DNA of 64,000 bases, taken from positions 124,001-188,000 of the forward strand of contig NZ_LXRG01000201.1 in NCBI RefSeq assembly GCF_001651035.1, read 5' to 3'. This document shows positions 35,883 to 45,046 of this stretch, in pieces. This stretch comes from Halomonas sp. ALS9. Lineage in GTDB: Bacteria > Pseudomonadota > Gammaproteobacteria > Pseudomonadales > Halomonadaceae. A model generated the notes under the pieces. It was not told the origin of the DNA. It saw only the letters and a list, made by a program, of their open reading frames with translations, and ran no database searches. The translations under genes and the position numbers were made by a program. The first letter of the stretch is position 1. Each line of letters starts with the position of its first letter.

Positions 35883-37100
35883 ATGCGGATTAATCGTCAC
35901 CCCTTAAATCTCACTATCGCCACCACACTGGTAGCCCTTACCCTTCCGGCCATGGCTAGCCCTGATCCGGACGACTGGCAAAGCGTCGTGGCACAAGCCG
36001 AGGGCCAAACCGTTTACTGGAATGCTTGGGGCGGTGAAGCCCGCACCAACGCCTACATTGAGTGGGTGGCGCAACAGGTCGATGAGCGTTATGGCATCGA
36101 CCTGGTTCACGTCAAACTCGGCGATACCTCGGAAGCCGTGTCACGTGTGCTGGCGGAAAAGCAGGCGGGCAACGACGACGCCGGCAGCGTGGATATGATC
36201 TGGATTAACGGCGAGAACTTTGCCGCCATGAAAAACAACGACCTGCTGTTTGGGCCTTGGGCAGAGTCTCTGCCCAACTACCCGCTCACCGATCCGGACA
36301 ACACCCCAGCAGTGCGCTACGACTGGACTATTCCCGTAGACGGCCTGGAATCGCCTTGGAGCAGCTCCCAGGTGGTGTTTTACTACGATACGGCGCTGGT
36401 AGAAGAGCACCCCGACAACATGCCGGAACTTCTGGAGTGGGCTGCGCAGAACCCCGGCGAATTTACTTACCCGCAGGTGCCCAACTTCCTGGGCAATGCG
36501 TTTATTACCCAGGCGCTGTTAGAGCTGAGCGATAACACCGAGGTGTTCTACGCACCGATGCAAGAAGAGGATTTTGAAGCCGCCACCGCGCCACTTTGGG
36601 CGTACCTGGATGAACTGCACCCCCATCTATGGCGCTCTGGCCGGGCGTTCCCTTCCAACAGTGCCGATCTGCGCAGCCTGATGGGTGACAGCGAAATCAG
36701 CATCGCGCTTTCGTTCAGCACCACGGAAGCGTCAGGTGCTATCGCCAACTATGAGCTTCCCGACACGGTACGCAGCTACGTTCACGACAGCGGCATGATT
36801 GGCAATATGAGTTTTATGGCGATTCCCTACAACGCCGAACACAAGGCGGGCGCCATGGTAGTCGCCAATTACCTGATGTCGCCCGAAGCTCAAGCGGAAA
36901 AACAAGACCCCGCGGTATGGGGAAGTAACACCGTTCTATCCATAGAGCAGCTCTCCGCAGAGGAGCGTGCCCTGTTCGACGACATTGATCTAGGCATCGC
37001 CACACTGCCGCCCAACGAGCTTGGCGAAGTGCTTGGCCAGCCACACCCGAGCTGGGTCGATGCCCTGGCCGAGGCGTGGCAAAACCGCTATGTGAACTAG
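35883..37100 (+). CDS. ynjB: YnjB-type ABC substrate-binding protein
   Basis: Periplasmic binding protein of 405 residues, strongly similar in memory to E. coli YnjB: GQTVYWNAWGGEARTNAYI, KLGDTSEAVSRVLAEKQAG, IWINGENFAAMKNNDLLFGP and EKQDPAVWGSNTVLS are shared nearly word for word. The start at ATG 35883 gives a signal peptide ending near AMA-SP (about residue 25); an in-frame start at 35856 lacks a ribosome-binding site. YnjB proteins are type-I/II extracellular proteins of the thiamine/iron/putrescine-like group; the cargo is not established. Confidence 0.9.
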   Translation: MRINRHPLNLTIATTLVALTLPAMASPDPDDWQSVVAQAEGQTVYWNAWGGEARTNAYIEWVAQQVDERYGIDLVHVKLGDTSEAVSRVLAEKQAGNDDAGSVDMIWINGENFAAMKNNDLLFGPWAESLPNYPLTDPDNTPAVRYDWTIPVDGLESPWSSSQVVFYYDTALVEEHPDNMPELLEWAAQNPGEFTYPQVPNFLGNAFITQALLELSDNTEVFYAPMQEEDFEAATAPLWAYLDELHPHLWRSGRAFPSNSADLRSLMGDSEISIALSFSTTEASGAIANYELPDTVRSYVHDSGMIGNMSFMAIPYNAEHKAGAMVVANYLMSPEAQAEKQDPAVWGSNTVLSIEQLSAEERALFDDIDLGIATLPPNELGEVLGQPHPSWVDALAEAWQNRYVN

Positions 37101-37103
37101 TCG

Positions 37104-38786
37104 ATGCTGCTTCGCCTGGCCCCATGGCTATTAATCAGCGTGCTGGTAGTGCCCTTAGCTGCCGGTCTGCTGATGGTTATTCTTCCGGCATTTGGTTACT
37201 TGCCGGTACTCGGCAGTGAGACCTTCCATCTTGAAGCGTGGTATGACCTCTGGCAGCGCCCCGGACTACATCGCTCAATATTGCTGAGTTACGCAAGCGG
37301 GCTGATCACCACCTTGGTGGCGCTCTCTATCGTGGTATTGTTTCTGGCGGCCAGCCGCGGCACCTGGCTAGACCGCGGCATTCGGCGGCTGGTCTCACCG
37401 CTGCTGGCGATTCCCCACGCAGCAGTGGCCTTTGGCTTAGCCTTTCTTATCGCCCCTTCCGGGCTGGTCGTTCGCTGGTTCTCTCCTGGGTTAACCGGCT
37501 GGGAGCGTCCACCAGACTTGCTTATCGTCAATGACCCCATGGGCTTAGCGCTGATGGCAGGGCTGGTGCTCAAGGAAGTGCCCTTTTTACTTTTGATGTG
37601 CCTAGCGGCGCTGCCCCAGCTGGATACTGAAAAGCGCGTCACACTGGCACGTTCGCTGGGCTACTCAGCGAATATTGCCTGGCTGAAAAGTGTCCTCCCG
37701 GTGCTATATCCGCTAATTCGATTGCCAGTCTATGCGGTGATTGCCTACGCCACCTCGGTGGTCGATATGGCGATGATTCTCGGCCCAACGCTCCCCCCCA
37801 CGCTGAGCGTGTCGATTCTTGGCTGGTTCAACGACCCCGATCTGGAACGCCGCTATATGGCTTCCGCCGGTGCAGTACTGCAGCTCGGGGTCTCCCTGGC
37901 CGCACTCTTGACCTGGTGGCTTGGCGAGCAGTGCGTCAAGTGGGTCAGTCAAAGCTGGCTGGTCAATGGGTCGCGAAACACTGGCTCTATTGCAATTGCC
38001 ATTGGCGGCCGTGTGTTGCTGGCAACCTCAACACTGCTGGCCATTAGCGCGATTGGGGGATTGGTGATCTTTTCAATGGCTGGTTTTTGGCGCTTCCCAG
38101 ACGCCCTCCCTGGCACGTTCACCCTGGATCATTGGCAGCGCATTCTACCCAGTGTGACGACTCCGCTGCTGAATACGCTTAGCGTGGGTCTAGCCGCGAC
38201 CCTGATTGCCGCCGTGCTGGTGGTGGCAACCCTTGAGAACGCGGTGCGCCACCATTTACCGGTTAGCCGCTCCCAGTGGCTGCTCTACCTTCCGCTTATC
38301 GTGCCTCAAGTCGCTTTTCTGTTTGGCTTAGTGGTCGCCGCAGAAAGTATTAGCGTTCGCCCCCAGCTGGCGTTAGTAGTGGCGGCCCACTTGCTGTTTG
38401 TGGCGCCTTATCTGTATCTGTCGCTGTCCGAAGCCTATCGGCGTCTGGATCCACGCTGGGTGCAGGTTGCCCACTCGCTTGGTGTGGGGCCCTGGCGGGC
38501 TTTTTGGCGGGTGAGACTGCCACTGCTGCTCGCCCCTCTGCTTACCGCCTGCGCGGTTAGTTTAGCAGTGAGTATTGGCCAATATTTACCCACGCTGTTG
38601 CTGGGCGGCGGGCGCGTTCCCACCATTACCACCGAGGCCGTTGCCATGGCCTCCGGCGGCAACCGACGCCTAATCGCCGTACTGGCGTTACTGCAGGCAC
38701 TGCTGCCCTTTATCGGCTTTAGCTTGGCGCTATTGGTACCGCGTTTAGTGTGGGCGAAGCGGCGCAATATGCGAGGAGTGGTATGA
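37104..38786 (+). CDS. ynjC: YnjC-type double ABC permease
   Basis: Membrane protein of 560 residues made of two homologous permease halves, like ThiP and FbpB. Each half carries an EAA loop: SLGYSANIAWLKSVLPVLYP in the first and SLGVGPWRAFWRVRLPLLLA in the second. About 12 helices are visible. The gene starts 3 bases behind ynjB and overlaps ynjD (ATGA). It forms the inner-membrane channel for the ligand of YnjB. Confidence 0.9.
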   Translation: MLLRLAPWLLISVLVVPLAAGLLMVILPAFGYLPVLGSETFHLEAWYDLWQRPGLHRSILLSYASGLITTLVALSIVVLFLAASRGTWLDRGIRRLVSPLLAIPHAAVAFGLAFLIAPSGLVVRWFSPGLTGWERPPDLLIVNDPMGLALMAGLVLKEVPFLLLMCLAALPQLDTEKRVTLARSLGYSANIAWLKSVLPVLYPLIRLPVYAVIAYATSVVDMAMILGPTLPPTLSVSILGWFNDPDLERRYMASAGAVLQLGVSLAALLTWWLGEQCVKWVSQSWLVNGSRNTGSIAIAIGGRVLLATSTLLAISAIGGLVIFSMAGFWRFPDALPGTFTLDHWQRILPSVTTPLLNTLSVGLAATLIAAVLVVATLENAVRHHLPVSRSQWLLYLPLIVPQVAFLFGLVVAAESISVRPQLALVVAAHLLFVAPYLYLSLSEAYRRLDPRWVQVAHSLGVGPWRAFWRVRLPLLLAPLLTACAVSLAVSIGQYLPTLLLGGGRVPTITTEAVAMASGGNRRLIAVLALLQALLPFIGFSLALLVPRLVWAKRRNMRGVV

Positions 38787-39445
38787 CCGCGAATGCTGAT
38801 TTTCACACCCATCAGTTGCACACCAAGCAACTTCACATCAAGCAACTAACTATCTCGCTGCATGGCGAGACGCTGCTAGCTATCGACAGCGTTATTCAGC
38901 CAGGGGAAGTATTAACCGTGATGGGCCCTTCGGGTTCGGGCAAATCAACCCTGCTGGCTTACTTGGCGGGTTTTCTCTCGCCCGCCTTTAAAGCCCAGGG
39001 CCAGCTCTTCCTTGATGATCAGCGCCTGGATAACCTGCCTGCTGAAAAGCGCGGCATCGGACTGTTATTTCAGGATCCACTGCTGTTTCCGCACCTAAGC
39101 GTAGGCGGCAACTTGCGCTTTGGGCTACCTCGCCAGATTCACGATAAACGCCAGCAGGTCACCCAAGCGCTTGAACAAGTGGGGCTGGCAGGCTTTGAAG
39201 CGCGCGACCCGGCTACCCTTTCTGGCGGCCAGCAGGCGCGGGTGGCGTTGATGCGCCTGTTGCTCTCCAAGCCCCGCGCAGTGCTACTGGACGAGCCGTT
39301 TTCCAAGTTGGATACGGCGCTGCGCCAGGAAATGCGCACGCTGGTATTTAGTCAACTGCACGAAGCAGGCCTGCCCGCACTACTGGTCACCCATGACCAC
39401 GCGGATGCCAAGACAGCGGGAGGGCCAGTGATTGAACTCGGTTGA
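38783..39445 (+). CDS. ynjD: YnjD-type ABC ATPase
   Basis: Single-domain ATPase of 220 residues with Walker A GPSGSGKST (about 48-56), signature LSGGQQARVALMR and Walker B VLLDEPFSKLD, plus LVTHDHAD. The start overlaps the ynjC stop codon. The His/Gln-rich N-terminal segment HTHQLHTKQLHIKQL is an imperfect repeat and odd, but the fold core begins right after it. The stop lies 14 bases inside the next gene. Confidence 0.9.
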   Translation: MTANADFHTHQLHTKQLHIKQLTISLHGETLLAIDSVIQPGEVLTVMGPSGSGKSTLLAYLAGFLSPAFKAQGQLFLDDQRLDNLPAEKRGIGLLFQDPLLFPHLSVGGNLRFGLPRQIHDKRQQVTQALEQVGLAGFEARDPATLSGGQQARVALMRLLLSKPRAVLLDEPFSKLDTALRQEMRTLVFSQLHEAGLPALLVTHDHADAKTAGGPVIELG

Positions 39446-40166
39446 AAACTCGGTTAAGAGCTCGGTTGAAAAGGCGCCTCAACTCAGCATCGTGATACCG
39501 GTGCTTAACGAGGCTGCCGGTATTGAGGCCGCACTGGTGCCGCTACAGTTGCTACGCGCCCAGCGCCTGTCGACACAGGTGGAAGTGATTGTGGTCGATG
39601 GCGGTAGTTGCGACGACAGCGTTCGCATCGCCACGCCGCTGGCTGACCGCGTATTCGGCAGTTCACCCGGCCGAGGGGTGCAAATGAACCTGGGGGCCCA
39701 GCATGCCCGAGCGCCTGCGCTGCTTTTTCTGCATGCCGATACTCAACTGCCCGACGATGCCGTTGAACAGATAACGCGGGCACTTAACCGCCACGCCTGG
39801 GGGCGCTTTGCTATTCAGCTTTCAGGCCGCAGCCGCTGGCTGCCCGTGGTGAGTTGGATGATGAATCAGCGCTCACGGCTGACCGGCATTGCCACCGGCG
39901 ACCAGGGTATCTTTGTGCGCGCGAGCACTTTCAAAGCAGTCGGAGGCTTTCCCGAGCAGCCGCTGATGGAAGATATTGAACTGTCTAAACGGCTCAAACA
40001 GGTATCGCGCCCCGCCTGCCTAGCGACGAAAGTGATAAGCTCGGGCAGGCGCTGGGATCAAGTCGGCGCTTGGAAAACGATCCGTCTGATGTGGCGGCTA
40101 CGCTACCGCTACTGGCGCGGCGTTAGCGCAACCCAACTCGCTAAGGAGTATCGTGATGCCCGCTGA
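39432..40166 (+). CDS. TIGR04283-type glycosyltransferase (rSAM/selenodomain-associated transferase 2)
   Basis: GT2-like glycosyltransferase of 244 residues. LSIVIPVLNEAAGIEAAL, VIVVDGGSCDDSV, LFLHADTQLPDDA and GDQGIFVRASTFKAVGGFPE are characteristic of the TIGR04283 family, found in arsenosugar gene clusters and beside selenium-related radical-SAM proteins. The product is soluble. It overlaps ynjD by 14 bases and the next gene by 14 bases, so production is tightly coupled. The N-terminal 15 residues come from a short imperfect DNA repeat (AACTCGGTTGAAAA / AGCTCGGTTGAAAA, 39435-39472). Confidence 0.85.
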   Translation: MNSVENSVKSSVEKAPQLSIVIPVLNEAAGIEAALVPLQLLRAQRLSTQVEVIVVDGGSCDDSVRIATPLADRVFGSSPGRGVQMNLGAQHARAPALLFLHADTQLPDDAVEQITRALNRHAWGRFAIQLSGRSRWLPVVSWMMNQRSRLTGIATGDQGIFVRASTFKAVGGFPEQPLMEDIELSKRLKQVSRPACLATKVISSGRRWDQVGAWKTIRLMWRLRYRYWRGVSATQLAKEYRDAR

Positions 40167-40767
40167 AATGCCCCACCTGCACCTGCTGGCCAAAGCGCCG
40201 CTGGCGGGGCAAGCAAAAACGCGCTTGTCGCCTTTACTGGGCGCAGAGGGCGCCGCCAACGCCCATGCGGAGCTGGTACGCCACTGCGTCGCCAATGCCT
40301 GCGAAGCATTGCCTGCGGAAAAAGTCACGCTGTGGACGGCGCTTGATCACGCACACCCGCTGTTTATTGAGCTTCGCAAGCAGTTTGGCTTAACGTTAAT
40401 CCCCCAGCCAGACGGCGATCTAGGCGTACGGGTTCGCCATGCTCTGAACAGCACGCCAGGGCCTGCCATGCTGATGGGCAGCGACTGCCCGAGTATTACC
40501 AGCACACTGATTACTACCTGCGCGCAGCAGCTGGCAAGCCATGATGTGGTGATTTTACCCGCTGAAGATGGCGGCTATGGCTTTGTCGGCACCCGACAAG
40601 ACTACCCTGCGTTGTTTGCCGATATCCCATGGGGCACCCAAAGCGTGCTGACCACCACACAGCAGCGCATTAAGGCGCTGGGGCTGCACGCTGCTTACCC
40701 GGCGATCATCTGGGACGTAGATCGCCCCGAGGATTGGCAGCGCTGGAAAGCGTCAGAAAACCTCTGA
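40153..40767 (+). CDS. TIGR04282-type nucleotidyl/glycosyltransferase (rSAM/selenodomain-associated transferase 1)
   Basis: Protein of 204 residues of the DUF2064/COG3222 group. KAPLAGQAKTRLSPLLG is the family's nucleotide-binding opening, MGSDCPSI the acidic active-site motif, and PAEDGGYGFVGTRQD the distal one. The family usually occurs beside TIGR04283, as here (14-base overlap), in arsenosugar or selenium-linked clusters. Both transferases being coupled to an importer and a kinase suggests one pathway for an unusual small molecule. No radical SAM gene is in the window. Confidence 0.85.
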   Translation: MMPAEMPHLHLLAKAPLAGQAKTRLSPLLGAEGAANAHAELVRHCVANACEALPAEKVTLWTALDHAHPLFIELRKQFGLTLIPQPDGDLGVRVRHALNSTPGPAMLMGSDCPSITSTLITTCAQQLASHDVVILPAEDGGYGFVGTRQDYPALFADIPWGTQSVLTTTQQRIKALGLHAAYPAIIWDVDRPEDWQRWKASENL

Positions 40768-40856
40768 CTAGCCACTCCAGTGTAAGGAAACGGGTTCTCT
40801 TACCACTCAGTTAGCATCTCTCATTATGCTTATCTCTTAGCGCTGGAGCTTTTATT

Positions 40857-43019
40857 GTGACCCGACAACGTTTAATTATTGCCGCGCTACTGATCGCAGC
40901 CATTGGCGTGTTTTTCCTTAGTGGCGCCCATCAATGGTTCACGCTAGAGACCATCAAGGCGTACCAAAGCGACTTTCAAGCGGCGTTTAACCAACACCCG
41001 TGGCAGGTGGCAGGCCTCTTTTTTGCCGTTTACGTCACTATCACCGCGCTATCGCTTCCTGGTGCCACGCTGCTGACACTACTGGGGGGCACGCTTTTTG
41101 GCCTGGGATGGGGGTTATTGATCATCTCCTTTGCCAGCACAATGGGCGCCACGCTGGCCTTTCTACTCTCGCGTTTTTTATTTCAAAAACCCATTGAGAA
41201 GCGCTTTCCGCGCCAGTTTGCCTCTGTGAATCGCGGTGTCGAGCGCGACGGTGCCCTGTATCTTTTCACCCTGCGCTTAGTGCCGGTGTTTCCTTTTTTT
41301 ATGATCAACCTGGTGATGGGCCTCACGCAGATCAAAACCGTCACATTTTACTGGGTAAGCCAGGTCGCCATGCTGCCCGGCACTGCTATTTATGTGAATG
41401 CGGGCGGCCAGCTAGGTGATTTAGAGAGCCTGGGCGGCATTCTTTCACCAACGCTCATCGCGTCGTTTTTACTGCTCGCTATCTTCCCCTGGATCGCCCG
41501 AAGGATCGTGCTGTTAGTGCAAAAGCGTAAGGCTTACCAGGGCTTTACCCGCCCAGCGCACTTTGATTACGACATAGTGGTGATCGGCGGCGGCTCGGCA
41601 GGACTGGTGACCAGCTATATCGCCAGCGCTGTTAAGGCCAAAGTCGCGCTGGTAGAAAAACATAAAATGGGCGGCGACTGCCTGAATACTGGCTGCGTGC
41701 CTTCCAAAGCGCTTATTCGCGCAGCCCGCGCCGCCCATGAAATTCGCACCGCGCATCGTTTCGGCGTGACCGCTAGCGAACCACAGATCGACTTTGCCAA
41801 GGTGATGGGCCATGTCAAACAGGCGATTAGCGCTATCGAACCCCACGACAGCGTAGAACGCTATAACGGCTTAGGCGTTGAGGTGTACCAAGATCACGCC
41901 AAGCTGACCTCGCCTTGGGAAGTTCAGGTGGGCGAAAAACGCCTCACCGCCCGCCATATCGTGCTGGCCACCGGTGCCCGCCCCAAGGTGCCATCGCTAG
42001 CGGGTATTGAACATGCTCCCGTGCTCACCTCTGAAAACCTATGGTCACTGACAGAACTGCCCAACCGCTTGGTAGTGCTTGGCGGCGGCGCCATTGGCTG
42101 CGAGCTAAGCCAGAGCTTTGCCCGTCTGGGTAGCCAAGTTTCCCTGGTGGAAGGCATGCCCCAGTTGCTGGGCCGAGAGGATCAGGATGTCGGCGAGGTC
42201 GTCGAAAACACCCTAGCGAGCGAGGGTGTGACAGTGATGACCGACGCCAAGGCGCTGGAAGTGCTCAACGACAATGCTGGCTACCAACTGGTCGTGGAGC
42301 ATCACGGAGAGCGCAAGCTACTGCCCTTTGACTACCTGCTGGTTAGCGTGGGCCGACAAGCCAATGTGGAAGGCTTAGGTCTTGACGAACTGGGTATTAC
42401 CACCACTCAAGCGGGCATTTTAGAGCTTAACGAACGGCTGCAAACCCGCCTACCTAACATCTGGGCCTGCGGCGATTTGGCCGGGCCGTACCAGCTTACC
42501 CATGCGGCGGCTCACCAGGCGTGGCACGCGGCGGTCAATGCGCTGTTTGGTGAATTAAAAAGCTTTGCGGTGGACTATCGCTATATGCCCGCGGTCACCT
42601 ATGTACAACCGGAAGTCGCAAGAGTCGGGCTGAATGAAAAGGAGGCCAAGGCAAAAGGCATTGAGTATGAAATTACCCGCTATGCCATGGCAGAAAGCGA
42701 CCGCGCCATTGCCGAAGACGCCACCGTGGGGTTTATCAAAGTGCTCACGGTGCCAGGCAAAGATAAAATCCTTGGCGCCACTATCGTGGCGGAAAATGCT
42801 GGCGAATGGCTGGGTGAATTCACCCTCGCTATGAAGCATGGGCTCGGGCTCAATAAACTGCTGGGTACCATTCACCCTTACCCCACCCTGGGTGAGGCAG
42901 CCAAAGCCATCGCTGGCGTATGGAAAAACGCCCACAAACCCGAACGGGTTCTCAAGCTATTGAAGCGCTACTTCAATTGGCGGCGTGGAGAGATCTCGGC
43001 TAAAGAAACTGATACCTAG
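40857..43019 (+). CDS. Fusion of a VTT (DedA/TVP38) membrane domain with an FAD disulfide oxidoreductase
   Basis: Protein of 720 residues starting at GTG 40857 behind GGAG. Residues 1 to about 225 are a TVP38/TMEM64 (VTT) membrane domain, with LPGATLLTLLGGTLFG and FTLRLVPVFPFFMINLVMG. From about residue 236 comes a mercuric reductase/lipoamide dehydrogenase-like part: FAD site VVIGGGSAGL, redox disulfide CLNTGC (about 274-279), NAD site VLGGGAIGCE, and a dimerisation domain ending in IHPYPTLGEA. No mercury-binding C-terminal Cys pair or HMA domain is seen. The substrate disulfide is unknown. It lies 89 bases behind the transferase genes on the same strand, probably their operon's last member. 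Confidence 0.87.
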   Translation: MTRQRLIIAALLIAAIGVFFLSGAHQWFTLETIKAYQSDFQAAFNQHPWQVAGLFFAVYVTITALSLPGATLLTLLGGTLFGLGWGLLIISFASTMGATLAFLLSRFLFQKPIEKRFPRQFASVNRGVERDGALYLFTLRLVPVFPFFMINLVMGLTQIKTVTFYWVSQVAMLPGTAIYVNAGGQLGDLESLGGILSPTLIASFLLLAIFPWIARRIVLLVQKRKAYQGFTRPAHFDYDIVVIGGGSAGLVTSYIASAVKAKVALVEKHKMGGDCLNTGCVPSKALIRAARAAHEIRTAHRFGVTASEPQIDFAKVMGHVKQAISAIEPHDSVERYNGLGVEVYQDHAKLTSPWEVQVGEKRLTARHIVLATGARPKVPSLAGIEHAPVLTSENLWSLTELPNRLVVLGGGAIGCELSQSFARLGSQVSLVEGMPQLLGREDQDVGEVVENTLASEGVTVMTDAKALEVLNDNAGYQLVVEHHGERKLLPFDYLLVSVGRQANVEGLGLDELGITTTQAGILELNERLQTRLPNIWACGDLAGPYQLTHAAAHQAWHAAVNALFGELKSFAVDYRYMPAVTYVQPEVARVGLNEKEAKAKGIEYEITRYAMAESDRAIAEDATVGFIKVLTVPGKDKILGATIVAENAGEWLGEFTLAMKHGLGLNKLLGTIHPYPTLGEAAKAIAGVWKNAHKPERVLKLLKRYFNWRRGEISAKETDT

Positions 43020-43058
43020 CCAATCAAATTAAATTATAACTAGGAAAAACGTGCACAG

Positions 43059-43469
43059 TTAATCGTTTGGGTCATCAGTCGACGGGTGTGCTTTGGCAAA
43101 AGTCTCAATGATTTCGCGCACTACTCTACGCTGGGCAGCGGGGAGCCCTCGGTAGAGTGACAGCAACTGGCGCTCTTCATTGGTCGAGGAAATGTCCCAG
43201 CTTGCGGCTGGCTCGCTGACGGTATAGGCACTGCTGTCGCCGTAGCGCAAGTGATGCGGATCGACTAATAGCCAGCGGGCCAATACCTGGAGCTTATCCT
43301 GACTGGGGATTGAGTCACCGCGCAGCCAGCGCCTCACGGCCTGAAACGTAATCGGCTTTCCCCAATAGCGAAGGTTAAATTCCCGCTCAAGCACTGACGG
43401 CCGCGCTTCGTAACCGGCTGCTTCTAGCGACGCTTTTAGGCGTTCGGCGAACATGATTTTTTCATTCAT
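43059..43469 (-). CDS. Helix-turn-helix regulator (Cro/CI or LexA-unlike small type)
   Basis: Cytoplasmic protein of about 136 residues. The N-terminal part (about 6-65) has MFAERLKASLEAAGYEA and GKPITFQAVRRWLRGDSIPS, a lambda-repressor-like helix-turn-helix, followed by KLQVLARWLLVDPHHLRYG. The C-terminal half has LLSLYRGLPAAQRRVVREII, a common ending of phage-derived or dormancy-linked HTH regulators. The start is uncertain: ATG 43469 or an in-frame GTG at 43517. It is divergent from the diguanylate cyclase and tail-to-tail with the VTT fusion. Target unknown. Confidence 0.7.
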   Translation of the reverse strand: MNEKIMFAERLKASLEAAGYEARPSVLEREFNLRYWGKPITFQAVRRWLRGDSIPSQDKLQVLARWLLVDPHHLRYGDSSAYTVSEPAASWDISSTNEERQLLSLYRGLPAAQRRVVREIIETFAKAHPSTDDPND

Positions 43470-43619
43470 GCCGCCAATGTGAAGCGATTGTTCAATAATA
43501 GTTGAATAACGGTTCACCTTTTGATTGAATCATTAATTCAATTTTGAGTTTTCGCATAGCCGTTGCGGGCGAGTGGCTATGCTAAACGCTGAAGCGCGGC
43601 GCTTGAGGAGTCATTCAGG

Positions 43620-45014
43620 ATGAGTGGCACACTATCTCCATCGGTGCAAAATCTTGACCACCTATGTCATGAGCTGGCGCTACTATGCAGCTCGGCCACT
43701 CCGCTGGAACTTTTTGAGTTGCTAGCCAAAACACTACATGCGCTCACACAGGCTAAACCGATCGCGCTTTATCGCCGCTTAAACACAGGAAACCTTCGTT
43801 TGGCGTACTGCTATCCGTTGGAAAGTGCCCTCGCCACCCATCACGAACTGCTCGCGATTCATTGTTACGACGATCTAACCGCCTCAGAGCTGCAACTGTA
43901 CGAGCTAAATGGTGAGCATGAAGTGTGGGGGTATATTGGGCATCCACCTGCAGACTACACAGGGCCAGGCAAGTGGATCGAGCTACTCATCGATATTGCT
44001 TCCCAACGCTTACGCTTGTTAAAAGCGGAACGTATGGCCACTCGTCAGTTAGGTTTAAAGTCGCGCCGCAAATTACTCTCCAGGGATATTAAACGACTGA
44101 CTTCCATTGATGATATTTTGCACCATCATGGCGCTAGCTGGTGCGATATTTTTCAGGCCGAAGGCATCGCGCTAGCTTATCAGGGCGATCTACACTGCTA
44201 TGGCGAATACCCCTCTAAGCACCAGTTATTTCATCAGCTAGAGCAGTTAAACCACCAGAGCACCCATAACGAAATCGCCGAGCTAACCGGCAGTTGTCAA
44301 GGGGGCTTGGCGACCCATCTCTGCGTTGCGAATGCCTCGTTAGGCTGGCTAGTGCTGTTTCGCCAACAGCCTCTCCTCCCCGCTTTGGTTACTAATACGA
44401 CGCTTCAAGACGCCTTAAGTTATTGGATGCCGCGGGAAGCTTCCATGGTGGTTGAGCTGGCCGACGATTTGGCAGTAGCCATCACTGCCTTGGAAGTCGT
44501 TCATCTTAATCGTCAGCTCACCAAATCTAATCGACGTCTTGAGGGTCTGGCCCATACCGACCCCTTAACAAAATGCTGGAACCGTTACTATACAGAACTG
44601 GTGATTGAGGACTTGCTCCATTCGTCAGTCAGTTTCGCCATGTTGATGTTTGATATTGATGATTTTAAAAATATTAACGATACCTATGGGCATGCCATCG
44701 GTGATGATATCTTGTGTGATATAGCGCAGTTAGTGCAGCAGACCCTGAGAGCTGATGACCACCTTGGTCGCTGGGGAGGCGAAGAGTTCGTCATCATATC
44801 CAAGGAACTTGACCAAGACGCCAGCTTGAAGCTGGCTAATCGTCTCTGCCGCAGCGTGGAGCAACACAGCTTCCCCATCGCCGACCATATAACGGTGAGT
44901 ATCGGTCTGACCCTATTACAGCCCGGCGACCAGCCTCGACAGCTATTTGAACGGGCGGATCAAGGTATGTATCTAGCCAAAATGGCGGGTAAAAACCAAG
45001 CCTTTGTCTGCTAA
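43620..45014 (+). CDS. Diguanylate cyclase (GGDEF)
   Basis: Protein of 464 residues. The C-terminal GGDEF domain (about 300-464) has DPLTKCWNRYYTEL, MFDIDDFKNINDTYGH and the active signature RWGGEEFVII, and the product-inhibition I-site RADD lies five residues before it, so it should make cyclic di-GMP and be feedback-inhibited. The first 290 residues have no membrane helices and look like a divergent GAF-type sensor, with HHHG and many His/Cys. ATG 43620 follows a TTGAGGAG. It is 32 bases before the TIGR03169 gene with no terminator, so they may be co-transcribed. Confidence 0.88.
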   Translation: MSGTLSPSVQNLDHLCHELALLCSSATPLELFELLAKTLHALTQAKPIALYRRLNTGNLRLAYCYPLESALATHHELLAIHCYDDLTASELQLYELNGEHEVWGYIGHPPADYTGPGKWIELLIDIASQRLRLLKAERMATRQLGLKSRRKLLSRDIKRLTSIDDILHHHGASWCDIFQAEGIALAYQGDLHCYGEYPSKHQLFHQLEQLNHQSTHNEIAELTGSCQGGLATHLCVANASLGWLVLFRQQPLLPALVTNTTLQDALSYWMPREASMVVELADDLAVAITALEVVHLNRQLTKSNRRLEGLAHTDPLTKCWNRYYTELVIEDLLHSSVSFAMLMFDIDDFKNINDTYGHAIGDDILCDIAQLVQQTLRADDHLGRWGGEEFVIISKELDQDASLKLANRLCRSVEQHSFPIADHITVSIGLTLLQPGDQPRQLFERADQGMYLAKMAGKNQAFVC

Positions 45015-45046
45015 ACATCCAATAGCACCTTGCTTCTCTATAGGCG

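Noticed and set aside
43020-43058. Terminator between the VTT fusion and the HTH gene
   Set aside because: The AT-rich sequence has no stem of more than 4 base pairs.
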